Shown piece after piece: positions 31,476 to 39,159 of a stretch of DNA of 39,432 bases. The notes beneath the pieces are model-generated. The model was given only the letters and a program-made list of their open reading frames with translations. It made no database searches and was not told the origin of the DNA. The first letter of the stretch is position 1; each line of letters starts with the position of its first letter. The translations under genes and the position numbers were made by a program. This DNA comes from a virus: positions 1 to 39,432 of the IMG/VR virus record IMGVR_UViG_3300042557_000501, one strand, 5' to 3'.

Positions 31476-32915
31476 ATGATTGAACTACGAGAATACCAAA
31501 CAGAATCAATTACAGAGCTGCGTAAGGGCTTTAAAGCACACCACAGACAAGTGCTTTGCCTTCCTACGGGTGCTGGCAAGACGGTTGTCTTTTCTGAAAT
31601 GGTACGCATGGCCGCTGAAAAAGGAACGCAAACGCTAGTGCTAACGGATAGGGTCGAACTATTTGCACAAACATTTGCAGCGATGGAACGTGTAGGCATT
31701 ACGCCCCAATTGATACACGCTAAAGGAAATAGAACAATAGATATACACGCATTGGTTAGCGTTGGAATGGTGGAAACGGTTAAACGTAGGATTGATGCAA
31801 TTGCATTCTACAAACCGACATTGATAATAATCGATGAAGCGCACAAAGGAAACTTCACAAAAATACTGGACTTGTTTCCAATGGCGCGAGTTATCGGAGC
31901 AACGGCCACACCAATAGGAAAACACTTTTACAAGTATTACACGGGCATTGTTTCAACTATTGACATTCCAGAGTTGGTTGCTAATGGCTACCTTTCAGAA
32001 TGTCGAGCCTTTCAAATGCAAGATGATTTAAGCGATTTAAAGACGGTTGCTGGAGAATATACGGAGGACAGTCTTTATGGCCACTTTAATAAGCAAAAGC
32101 TATTTGATGGAGTAATAAGCGAATGGCACAAACACGCAAACGGAAAAAAGACAATTGTATTTAACGTGAACATCCAGCACGCTATAAACATGACAATGGC
32201 CTTTAATGCTGCTGGCATACATTCAGAGTGCATAACAAGCAAAACGCCAACTGATGAAAGGAATCGAATACTTAGCGCGTTTAAATTAGGTTTGTTTCCT
32301 GTGCTGAATAATTGTGGTATTTTAACAACTGGCTACGATGAACCGACAATCGAATGTGTTATTATGAATCGGGCAACTAAAAGCCTTGCGTTATGGCTGC
32401 AATGCTGCGGTCGTGGTTCTCGAGTTATTCATGGTGTGAAATCGCAATTTACTGTTTTGGACTTTGGTTTAAACCATAATGAACATGGAATGTGGGCAGA
32501 ACCTAGAGAATGGAAAATTGCACCTCCAAAGAAGAAAAAGACGCAAGACGTTGCTCCAGTTAAGGAATGCCCGAAATGTAATTCAATGCTATTTGCAAGC
32601 GCAAGGACTTGCCGATATTGCGACCATGAATTTCCAATGGATGGCAAGCCGCTAAGCGTTGGAAGCATGGTGGAATTTACACGCGAACGGGGCGCGTATA
32701 CTGGGCGAAGGTTTAGCACTTTAAACGTAGATGAATTAATCGAACTGGAAGCATCAAAAGCGTACAAACCTACCTTTATTTGGAGGGTAATTAGATCACG
32801 TGGCAAAGCAACTATTCAAGAATACGCAAGCAAAAAAAGGTATTCGAGTGGATGGGTTTACAGGCAAGAAAAGGAAATTAATAATTCAGAATTTAACGAC
32901 TACATCATAAAATGA
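31476..32915 (+). CDS. SSL2-type superfamily 2 helicase
   Basis: 479 residues. LREYQTESI (Q motif-like), Walker A PTGAGKT (30-36), DEAH box (D120-H123), GATATPIGK and C-terminal motif VI-like QCCGRGSR define an SF2 helicase like SSL2/RAD25 and phage DEAD/DEAH helicases. Zinc-finger cysteines C365-x2-C368 and C379-x2-C382 follow, then a basic tail (WRVIRSRGKATIQEYASKKR). It probably serves replication, repair or recombination together with the VRR-NUC nuclease, which overlaps it by 4 nt. Confidence 0.9.
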   Translation: MIELREYQTESITELRKGFKAHHRQVLCLPTGAGKTVVFSEMVRMAAEKGTQTLVLTDRVELFAQTFAAMERVGITPQLIHAKGNRTIDIHALVSVGMVETVKRRIDAIAFYKPTLIIIDEAHKGNFTKILDLFPMARVIGATATPIGKHFYKYYTGIVSTIDIPELVANGYLSECRAFQMQDDLSDLKTVAGEYTEDSLYGHFNKQKLFDGVISEWHKHANGKKTIVFNVNIQHAINMTMAFNAAGIHSECITSKTPTDERNRILSAFKLGLFPVLNNCGILTTGYDEPTIECVIMNRATKSLALWLQCCGRGSRVIHGVKSQFTVLDFGLNHNEHGMWAEPREWKIAPPKKKKTQDVAPVKECPKCNSMLFASARTCRYCDHEFPMDGKPLSVGSMVEFTRERGAYTGRRFSTLNVDELIELEASKAYKPTFIWRVIRSRGKATIQEYASKKRYSSGWVYRQEKEINNSEFNDYIIK

Positions 32916-33244
32916 AATCGGAGGCAGCAATACAGGGCGAATGCGTAATGTGGCTATGGAACGAACGACCAGAAACACGGGGTAAACTTTTTGAGGTCAA
33001 CAATAATCCACTAAACAAAATAGACGGGGCGCGAAGAAAAGCGATGGGTATGGTAGCTGGCGTGTCAGATTTGATTTACCTCCGTGATGGGTTGCCGCCT
33101 TTGTGCATAGAGATGAAAGATGAAACAGGCAAGCAATCACAGGCACAAAAGGACTGGCAAAAAGTAGCCGAATCCGTTGGATGCAAGTATGTAATCGTTC
33201 GCAGCCTTGCGGAGTTTCAAGAATTGTTCGATGGCGAAGGATAA
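32912..33244 (+). CDS. VRR-NUC domain nuclease
   Basis: 110 residues, a complete small VRR-NUC domain: E4/Q8 helix (SEAAIQGECVMWLW), GVSDLIYL with catalytic Asp, CIEMKDETGKQSQAQKDW with E-x-K, and the closing VRSLAEFQELF. This restriction-like fold cuts branched DNA in other proteins; phage members usually stand next to a helicase, as here. Confidence 0.88.
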   Translation: MKSEAAIQGECVMWLWNERPETRGKLFEVNNNPLNKIDGARRKAMGMVAGVSDLIYLRDGLPPLCIEMKDETGKQSQAQKDWQKVAESVGCKYVIVRSLAEFQELFDGEG

Positions 33245-33413
33245 GGCAATAGTGCTACTTACTACCCAACCAACCCACACCAGAGCCTTCCAACGCAACG
33301 GTAAAACGTATTGGGTGGATGGAATTGAACAACGGGGCGAAGATTGGTATTGCAGCATTCGGGAAGCTGACGGTCAAAAGTGGTGGTGGATTGAGGAATC
33401 AAAATGTAAATAA
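33231..33413 (+). CDS. Small hypothetical protein
   Basis: 60 residues from ATG 33231, rich in Trp (WYCSIREADGQKWWWIEESK). It overlaps the nuclease by 14 nt. An in-frame start 24 nt upstream is less likely. No family recognised. Confidence 0.5.
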   Translation: MAKDKAIVLLTTQPTHTRAFQRNGKTYWVDGIEQRGEDWYCSIREADGQKWWWIEESKCK

Positions 33414-33417
33414 ATTT

Positions 33418-33474
33418 ATTTTAGCTTTTGTATGTTTTAAGATAGTTTAATAGAAAAGAGTAAACGTAGATTTG
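33418..33474 (+). promoter_or_regulatory. Early promoter module B
   Basis: TTTTAGCTTTTGTATGTTTT (33419-33438), TAGAAAAG (33451-33458) and -7 box TAGATTTG (33467-33474). The first block is identical to that at 35724-35743. Drives the methyltransferase fusion and the gene after it. Confidence 0.6.
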
Positions 33475-33501
33475 ACGAATAATTAAAAACCATAAAAACA
33501 A

Positions 33502-34893
33502 ATGAACCAAGCAAAACTTTTTGAGGACAATGTTAAATTTATTACAGTTGAATCTGTGATAGGGTCGGGCTACGAAAACGATGTAGCTAAATTAGCAATA
33601 CAGGACAAGGTGGCATATCGAGCCGCCCGAAAGAATATGCAAATACACTCCGCTGTTATTTTGCATATAAATGATGAATTTGCGGGATTCTTTACGTTTC
33701 AAATTAACCATGATGCAAAAGAGTTTTGTTTGCTTCAATCGGCTATGGATTTGGACAAAAAGGACAAACAGATTTACGCTAAAATGGTGGGCGAAATAAT
33801 CAAACAAAACACGTTTGGTTATCCAATGGTAATGACTGTTAGTCAAAAGCACGATTTGGAAAACCCTAAAGTATTTGCGCAAATCGGGTTCAAAGAGTAT
33901 TTGAATTTAAGCGGATATTCATACATGGTTTATGGTGAACTAAAACAAGTTCGATTGAAACGCTTAGCCCACGCCACAATGACAAACGTGTGGAACAGCA
34001 CAAAAGGCGATTGGCTTAAAATGAAAAAAGAATGGAACGAAAAAATTGAAGCCGCTGGTGAACGTAACGGTGTTATAAATCCAAAGTATGCAAGCCGTGA
34101 GGGTGCATGGATGGGTGACAATGGAATGTCTAATGTGGTTTTAGCAACGCAAGAAGTAGCGGAGGACGGGACTATAATTGACAAAAAAGGAAAGTCGTTT
34201 AACGGTAACGTATCGGTTTTAGACCCTGTTGCCTGTGAGGTAATACTCCGTTTCTTTATGCCTAAAGATGGCGTAAGGGTTTACAATCCTTTTGGTGGTG
34301 GCGTTCAATTTGGATTTGTAACAGGTGACCACGGCTACGAATACACATCGAGCGAAATACGACAAAACCAATGTGACGCAAACAATGCAATCTGCAAGGA
34401 CTTTTACAGCACGAAATGGGTTAAGTCCGATAGTTCAAAGTTTAAGCCAAAACAGAAATACGATTTGGTTTTTACTTGCCCACCGTATTACCAAGTTGAG
34501 GACTATTTGGACTATGACGGCAAACCGCCCGTAGGTGAGTTGAATGCAATCCCAACTTACGATGAGTTTAGAGATACGCTTTTTGCTGGGTATAAACACG
34601 CTATTGATGCCCTAAATGATAATTGTTTCTTTGTCGTAATGACAGGCGATAGCCGCGATAAAAACGGGGCGTATTATGGTTGCGAAGCGGAGCATGAAAT
34701 TTTCTTCAAGCAACAAGGGCTACACATTTACAATAAAATTATTTATTTGGAGTGTGAGTTTACACGCCTTGCCCACGCTAAAAGAACGCTGCATTATCGC
34801 AAGTTTCCAAAGCGCGAACAAAAGATACTTGTATTTTACAAGGGCGATATGACTAAAATTAAAGAGCGTCACGAAAATATAGGCCGTCTGTAA
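33502..34893 (+). CDS. GNAT-like domain fused to DNA methyltransferase
   Basis: 463 residues. Residues about 10-160 have a GNAT/Mom-like layout (AVILHINDEFAGFFTFQI, VGEIIKQNTFGYPMVMTVSQ, VFAQIGFKEY). The C-terminal part has motif I RVYNPFGGGVQFGF (V260-G267) and motif IV TCPPYY (T325-Y330), an amino-methyltransferase of the N6-adenine or N4-cytosine type. In phage Mu, the GNAT-like Mom protein modifies adenines; here a similar module is joined to a methylase. With the next gene it may hypermodify phage DNA against restriction. It shares one base with the next gene (TAATG). Confidence 0.75.
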   Translation: MNQAKLFEDNVKFITVESVIGSGYENDVAKLAIQDKVAYRAARKNMQIHSAVILHINDEFAGFFTFQINHDAKEFCLLQSAMDLDKKDKQIYAKMVGEIIKQNTFGYPMVMTVSQKHDLENPKVFAQIGFKEYLNLSGYSYMVYGELKQVRLKRLAHATMTNVWNSTKGDWLKMKKEWNEKIEAAGERNGVINPKYASREGAWMGDNGMSNVVLATQEVAEDGTIIDKKGKSFNGNVSVLDPVACEVILRFFMPKDGVRVYNPFGGGVQFGFVTGDHGYEYTSSEIRQNQCDANNAICKDFYSTKWVKSDSSKFKPKQKYDLVFTCPPYYQVEDYLDYDGKPPVGELNAIPTYDEFRDTLFAGYKHAIDALNDNCFFVVMTGDSRDKNGAYYGCEAEHEIFFKQQGLHIYNKIIYLECEFTRLAHAKRTLHYRKFPKREQKILVFYKGDMTKIKERHENIGRL

Positions 34894-35723
34894 TGCGCAA
34901 TTATTCGCACAAAATTTCACTTACGCAAAACTCAAGAGGTATCTACTCGTTAGATACCTCTATTGGGTGCAATAGTGGAATGACAAATGAAAAAGGCGGC
35001 TGTTATGGTGATTGCTACGCTGCAAAATCTGCTAAACTTTATGGGTACGATTTTTCAAAAACGGTACTCCGTGACTTTATAAATGAAAAGCACAGGCGCA
35101 AAATAGTAGATGGAATTAACCGCGTAAAGCTTGATTTTATACGTATTGGAACAAGTGGAGACCCGTCCGAAAATTGGGAACATACCATTAAAATAATCAA
35201 AGGAATTGAGAATTGCAACAAGCAAATTGTGATAATTACAAAGCATTGGACAAACCTAAACCAATCGCAGTTGGATTATTTAACTACGGTGAACGTGTGT
35301 ATTAACACCTCCGTTTCTGCATTGGACAAGCCTAATTTAGTTCAAAACAGTTTGGAGCAATACGAGTTATTAAAACGATATTGCAAGTCGGTTTTACGGG
35401 TTGTTTCGGCTGACTTCAATTTAGAAAATGAAACGGGTCACAAATTGGCAAAGGTTCAATCTGAATTATTCAAAAACGAAAACACGCTGGATACGGTTTT
35501 GAGATTAAATAAAAGAAACGCTTTAGTAACTGATGGCGTGGTGAAAGTTTCTGAAACTACTTTTTTAGGCAAAAAGGCTTTAGTTAGTAAATTCAAACCA
35601 AGTACATATTTTGGCAAGTGTTCAACTTGTCATGAAATGTGTGGGCTAAACATTAAGCCATCAATTCAGCAATATCCAAACAAACGAGGCACAATAAAAC
35701 AATTAAAGTTATTTAAAAAATAA
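34893..35723 (+). CDS. Radical-SAM-like / gp88-like Fe-S protein
   Basis: 276 residues. An N-terminal cysteine cluster C26-x10-C37-x3-C41 (GGCYGDCYAAKSAKLYG) is followed by alternating strands and helices of barrel type (RIGTSGDPSENWEHTIKII, KQIVIITKHW, VNVCINTSVSAL), as in radical SAM proteins and the gp88-like phage family. C243-x2-C246-x3-C250 near the end could bind a second cluster. The spacing is not the usual CxxxCxxC, so radical chemistry is not certain. Translational coupling to the methyltransferase fusion argues for a joint reaction, probably on DNA bases. Confidence 0.65.
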   Translation: MRNYSHKISLTQNSRGIYSLDTSIGCNSGMTNEKGGCYGDCYAAKSAKLYGYDFSKTVLRDFINEKHRRKIVDGINRVKLDFIRIGTSGDPSENWEHTIKIIKGIENCNKQIVIITKHWTNLNQSQLDYLTTVNVCINTSVSALDKPNLVQNSLEQYELLKRYCKSVLRVVSADFNLENETGHKLAKVQSELFKNENTLDTVLRLNKRNALVTDGVVKVSETTFLGKKALVSKFKPSTYFGKCSTCHEMCGLNIKPSIQQYPNKRGTIKQLKLFKK

Positions 35724-35778
35724 TTTTAGCTTTTGTATGTTTTGAAACATTTAATTAGAAACACTACCCCGATATTTG
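35723..35778 (+). promoter_or_regulatory. Early promoter module C
   Basis: TTTTAGCTTTTGTATGTTTT (35724-35743), TAGAAA (35756-35761) and GATATTTG (35771-35778), which lacks the first T of the -7 consensus. The leader contains CAAATAACCACAA (35785-35797), as in module A. Confidence 0.5.
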
Positions 35779-35798
35779 ACCCAACAAATAACCACAAC

Positions 35799-36071
35799 AT
35801 GATTACTAAAGAAAACCAAGAGTTGCATTTAAAAATGATTCGCTCGATTGAAAACATTATTACACTTAAAAATAATGTAGCAATGGGATGTGAAGAAGAT
35901 GAAGCCGAGCTGGAAAAGCAAGAGGCAAGAATACCAGCGATGAAAGCGTGGGCAAATTCAAATGGAACAACAAAAGACGTTCTTTCATGGATAAGCAGCC
36001 GCCCAAGTGCTTGGGGATTAGACGGCCGTAAATTTATTGCCAGTGAAATGTATGACGTATTTGCTAACTAA
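35799..36071 (+). CDS. Small helical early protein
   Basis: 90 residues from ATG 35799, which follows the A/C-rich leader; an in-frame TTG at 35733 lies inside the promoter module and is rejected. Helical and acidic (MGCEEDEAELEKQEARIPAM), with a compact end (WISSRPSAWGLDGRKFIASE). No family recognised. Confidence 0.6.
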   Translation: MITKENQELHLKMIRSIENIITLKNNVAMGCEEDEAELEKQEARIPAMKAWANSNGTTKDVLSWISSRPSAWGLDGRKFIASEMYDVFAN

Positions 36072-36091
36072 CAATTAAAACCACAAACAAA

Positions 36092-36316
36092 ATGAAAGAC
36101 CATTTAGATTACGACATTAACGACATTACCGTTCGTGTTGAGTACTACTTTGAAAAGGGTAGCGAAGGAACAAGGGATGTGCCACCAACACCCGACACGT
36201 TAGAAGTGGATAGCTTCCATTGGAACGGGATGGATGTAACCCAGCTTGTTAACGCTTGGGCATCATTCGAGGTAAGGAATATCGAGGAAGAACTTTTAGA
36301 GAAATTAGGATTATGA
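36092..36316 (+). CDS. Small hypothetical protein
   Basis: 74 residues, acidic, beta-rich start (NDITVRVEYYFEKGSEG) and helical end. Preceded by an A/C-rich leader (AATTAAAACCACAAACAAA). It shares an ATGA junction with the ERF gene, so it is part of the recombination operon. No family recognised. Confidence 0.6.
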   Translation: MKDHLDYDINDITVRVEYYFEKGSEGTRDVPPTPDTLEVDSFHWNGMDVTQLVNAWASFEVRNIEEELLEKLGL

Positions 36317-36858
36317 AAACAAGCGAATCAATTACAAACATAGCCGTTGCCCTACACAAATTTCACGGGCTAATGGGTAAGGTGGGCAAGGATGCTACAA
36401 ACCCACATTTTAAAAACAAGTACGCTTCTTTGAGTAACATCATAGAAGCCACCACACCGCACCTTAACGCGGTTGGGCTATCGATTATTCAGTTGCCTTG
36501 TGAAAGTGGTTTAGAGACAATGCTATTGCATACATCGGGCGAATACATTAGCAGCGTATCGCTCACTCCGTGTAAAGATGCCAGCAACCCACAGGCTTTG
36601 GGGTCGGCTTTGACTTACGCAAGGCGTTATGCTTTGGGCGCGGTCTTATCTTTGAACATTGATGAGGACGATGACGCAAACAGGGCAACGGTGGCACCGC
36701 AAGCACCCGCGCAAAAGATAAGGGCTTGGCTTAACCCTACGCACCCAAAATGGGAAGCTGCAAAGAAAGCCGTAAGCGAAGGAACAACAACGGTAGCCGA
36801 TATTGAAAAAACCTATGCAATAACAGAATCAGACATTAAATTACTTACATCAAAATGA
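36313..36858 (+). CDS. erf: ERF-family single-strand annealing protein
   Basis: 181 residues. KDATNPHFKNKYASLSNIIEA, then GLSIIQLPCE, SSVSLTP and PQALGSALTYARRYALGAVLSL are the hallmark blocks of ERF recombinases, which anneal complementary single strands in phage recombination. The C-terminal 45 residues (WLNPTHPKWEAAKKAVSEG) are a separate helical module often present in Bacteroidetes homologues. ATG 36313 lies in an ATGA junction and matches the family start. Confidence 0.93.
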   Translation: MKTSESITNIAVALHKFHGLMGKVGKDATNPHFKNKYASLSNIIEATTPHLNAVGLSIIQLPCESGLETMLLHTSGEYISSVSLTPCKDASNPQALGSALTYARRYALGAVLSLNIDEDDDANRATVAPQAPAQKIRAWLNPTHPKWEAAKKAVSEGTTTVADIEKTYAITESDIKLLTSK

Positions 36859-37349
36859 ACAAGCCACTTTATCAAATTGAACAGGAGTACATCGAACTTG
36901 CAACCCTTTTAGAACAAGAGGAATTGACACCCGAAATTGAGAACGCTCTGGCTATAAACCAAGCGGAACTACAAGGTAAAGCAGTCGCTTATGCCTATGT
37001 GATTAAGCAAGCCGAGCATGACGTGGAAGCCATCAAAGCCGAAATTGCAAGGCTACAGGCATTGGCAAAATCGGAGGAGAAGAAAGCCGACCGTTTGAAA
37101 GCTGCAATCTCACAGGCCATGCAATACTTTGAAATCACTGAAGTAAAAACGCCACTAATTAAGCTATCATTCAGAACGTCCAAGCGATGCGTGAATGATG
37201 GCGTGGCTTTCACTTTAGCCGATAGATTCACTACCTTAGTACCTGAAAGCCGCAAACCTAACCTAACCGCAATCAAAGCCGCTATTGAGAATGGCGAAGA
37301 TGTGCAAGGCTACAAAATCGAAACAATAAATAACCTTCAAATTAAATAA
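36855..37349 (+). CDS. Siphovirus Gp157-family protein
   Basis: 164 residues: a long coiled-coil N-terminus (QIEQEYIELATLLEQEELTP through ARLQALAKSEEKKADRLK), then AAISQAMQYFEITEVKTPLI and the beta-rich SFRTSKR, which match the Gp157 family. This family accompanies single-strand annealing genes; a resistance function was once proposed, but its biochemical role is unknown. ATGA junction with erf. Confidence 0.85.
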   Translation: MNKPLYQIEQEYIELATLLEQEELTPEIENALAINQAELQGKAVAYAYVIKQAEHDVEAIKAEIARLQALAKSEEKKADRLKAAISQAMQYFEITEVKTPLIKLSFRTSKRCVNDGVAFTLADRFTTLVPESRKPNLTAIKAAIENGEDVQGYKIETINNLQIK

Positions 37350-37351
37350 TT

Positions 37352-37678
37352 ATGTCACTCGAAATCAAAGGAAAAATTAAGCTGATTAACCCAACCGAAA
37401 CATTTGGCAGCGGGTTCACAAAACGCGAATTTGTAATTACAACCGCAGAACAATATCCACAGGATGTAAAGTTTGAGGTGGTGAAGGATAAGTGCGACAC
37501 GTTGGATAAGTACAAGGTAGGGCAAGAAATAACCGTTCAATTTAACATTAGGGGAAATGAATACGGTGGCAAGTATTACGTGAGTTTGCAAGCGTGGAAA
37601 ATTGTAGTTGGGCAACAGGCAAGCGCACCTACTCCGCAAGTATTTGAAGAGGAAGAGAATACGACATTACCGTTTTGA
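37352..37678 (+). CDS. DUF3127 OB-fold, SSB-like protein
   Basis: 108 residues. IKGKIKLINPTETFGSGFTK, REFVITT, VGQEITVQFNIRGNEY and YYVSLQAWKI give the DUF3127 pattern, an OB-type fold common in Bacteroidetes and their phages. The acidic end EEEENTTLPF resembles the SSB C-terminal tip that recruits partner proteins. It probably binds single-stranded DNA together with ERF and Gp157. Confidence 0.8.
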   Translation: MSLEIKGKIKLINPTETFGSGFTKREFVITTAEQYPQDVKFEVVKDKCDTLDKYKVGQEITVQFNIRGNEYGGKYYVSLQAWKIVVGQQASAPTPQVFEEEENTTLPF

Positions 37679-37679
37679 T

Positions 37680-37847
37680 ATGCGAACCCTATTAATTACC
37701 TATTATTTCAGTTGCCTACTTTGCCCACTTGCTGCCTATGAGCCGCACGTGTGCAAAGAGGTCATTAAGCCGACACCAATACACGTTATGCTGTTTAGCG
37801 TGAATCAACAAAGACTATTTTATAAAGAAATAAACAATGGAAGATAA
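37680..37847 (+). CDS. Small protein with signal-peptide-like start
   Basis: 55 residues from ATG 37680. MRTLLITYYFSCLLCPLAAY looks like a signal peptide or membrane anchor; the rest is short and polar (EPHVCKEVIKPTPIH). LLCP could be a lipobox-like Cys but lacks the usual small residue pair. Exported phage peptides can act in lysis or exclusion; no specific role is supported. Confidence 0.5.
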   Translation: MRTLLITYYFSCLLCPLAAYEPHVCKEVIKPTPIHVMLFSVNQQRLFYKEINNGR

Positions 37848-38070
37848 GCTATTTGAAATTTACCGTACACATGGCATTTGGATTTGGGCGCAACCAAAAA
37901 CAAGGGAAACCGACAATTCAGTTTGTTGGATTGCTAACGGTAGGTATGTACCAACTAAACGGAGTAAAGGATTAGAGGTTGATGCTATTAGCTACAAGGA
38001 ATGCGCAACACCTAAGGATGCGTATGAACACGCAATTAACTACTTAATTTCATCTATAAAAAATGATTAA
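37837..38070 (+). CDS. Small hypothetical protein
   Basis: 77 residues, compact alpha/beta (FEIYRTHGIWIWAQPKTR, ECATPKDAYEHAINYLISS), overlapping both neighbours by 11 and 8 nt. No family recognised. Confidence 0.6.
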   Translation: MEDKLFEIYRTHGIWIWAQPKTRETDNSVCWIANGRYVPTKRSKGLEVDAISYKECATPKDAYEHAINYLISSIKND

Positions 38071-38479
38071 AGCAACCCTAACCCGAACCTACACACCCGC
38101 TCAAACGCTGGGCGAGTTGGTGATTGGCAATTTCAAATGCAATACTTTGGAACTGGCTTGGAAGGATAACGCGGCAAAGATTAGTTGCATTCCCGAAGGC
38201 GTGTACCAAGTCGTTCCACGTCACTCCGCAAAGTATGGCAGACACCTACACATTACCAACGTGCCTAACCGTTCTTTTGTGCTAATCCATTGGGGTAACT
38301 ACGCTGGGAGTATTAACCCAAAGACGGGGCAAAGTGACATCAAAGGATGCGTGTTAGTAGGTTCCGCAATGGCCGACATCAACAAGGATGGAATACTGGA
38401 CATAATAAATTCCAAGCCTACATTTGCGGGATTGATGCTTATGTTTCCTGATGGGTTTGAGCTTATCATTAAGAGTTAA
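38063..38479 (+). CDS. DUF5675 protein, candidate endolysin
   Basis: 138 residues. TLGELVIGNFKCNTLELAW, IPEGVYQVVPRHSAKYGRHL, NRSFVLIHWGNY and KGCVLVGSAM follow the DUF5675 pattern with a conserved His and Cys, similar in order to L,D-transpeptidase-type active sites. Members often occupy the endolysin position in Bacteroidetes phages. No other muralytic enzyme was seen in the window, which supports this call; the enzymatic activity is not established. Confidence 0.7.
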   Translation: MIKATLTRTYTPAQTLGELVIGNFKCNTLELAWKDNAAKISCIPEGVYQVVPRHSAKYGRHLHITNVPNRSFVLIHWGNYAGSINPKTGQSDIKGCVLVGSAMADINKDGILDIINSKPTFAGLMLMFPDGFELIIKS

Positions 38480-38530
38480 CTATATTTCCACAACGTCCAT
38501 CTAATTACACAACTAAAGAAACTAACGTAA

Positions 38531-38538
38531 TACATTTG
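38531..38538 (+). promoter_or_regulatory. -7 promoter box 4 nt before ATG
   Basis: TACATTTG matches TAnnTTTG, followed by four bases and the ATG at 38543. No -33 TTG. Fourth example of this exact spacing. Confidence 0.5.
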
Positions 38539-38542
38539 AGCC

Positions 38543-38743
38543 ATGAGCAACCAAGCAAACAAAGACATACCGATTGAGGGCATATTCACATTAGCCAGCC
38601 AACTGATTGATTTAATCAAAACAGGCATCGAAAAGCGTGGGCTACTTCGCGAACGGGTTAACCGTTTGGAGCAAGCACTACTTAAAGCTGCGGAGTACAA
38701 TTTGATACAGGATGAACGCATTAAAGCCCTCGAGGACAAATGA
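38543..38743 (+). CDS. Small coiled-coil protein
   Basis: 66 residues with a helical heptad pattern (LASQLIDLIKTGIEKRGLLR, ERVNRLEQALLKAAEYNLI). No membrane segment. The promoter box lies 4 nt upstream; an ATGA junction follows. Function unknown. Confidence 0.6.
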   Translation: MSNQANKDIPIEGIFTLASQLIDLIKTGIEKRGLLRERVNRLEQALLKAAEYNLIQDERIKALEDK

Positions 38744-38925
38744 AAACATACGCAATAGTATTGACCGATTCGCACCCGTTAATCCCAAAGAACACCAAGC
38801 TATTGATGTTTGACACTCGCGGATTTGGGCGGCAGTTTGGCAGCAAGCAAAATGGTGATTACTGGAGTGAGGCCTTTATTTTAAGCAAACCAAGTTTGTT
38901 CAAAATAGTAGAAGAAAATGAGTAA
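38740..38925 (+). CDS. Small hypothetical protein
   Basis: 61 residues, compact alpha/beta (TYAIVLTDSHPLIPKNTKLL). Overlaps both neighbours by 4 and 8 nt. No family recognised. Confidence 0.55.
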   Translation: MKTYAIVLTDSHPLIPKNTKLLMFDTRGFGRQFGSKQNGDYWSEAFILSKPSLFKIVEENE

Positions 38926-39154
38926 CTATAGCCACATCACAGACGTGCTAAAGGGCGTGGAGGTAGTTGGTAAAGCGCGGCCAACACGTTACACGGCCAT
39001 TCACTTCGATGGTCGCACAGTTAAGCATTCGGGCACGTTTAGGGATTTCTGCACGTTGCACAAATTCCCATACCACACGCTAAAAACACAAGGAAGCACC
39101 GCGTTCACGGTTGGTTATAACTGGGAGGGGTGGCAATTCACAAAGGAAAACTAA
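38918..39154 (+). CDS. Small basic hypothetical protein
   Basis: 78 residues with a pattern resembling small DNA-binding modules (SGTFRDFCTLHKFPYHTLKT is like the NUMOD/homing-type helix, SFKEFC-type). It ends in GYNWEGWQFTKEN. No family firmly recognised. Confidence 0.55.
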   Translation: MSNYSHITDVLKGVEVVGKARPTRYTAIHFDGRTVKHSGTFRDFCTLHKFPYHTLKTQGSTAFTVGYNWEGWQFTKEN

Positions 39155-39159
39155 CAAAA

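Noticed and set aside
35733-35798. N-terminal extension of the protein at 35799 from TTG 35733
   Set aside because: It would be encoded by the promoter module and A/C-rich leader shared with two other genes, so ATG 35799 is the better start.
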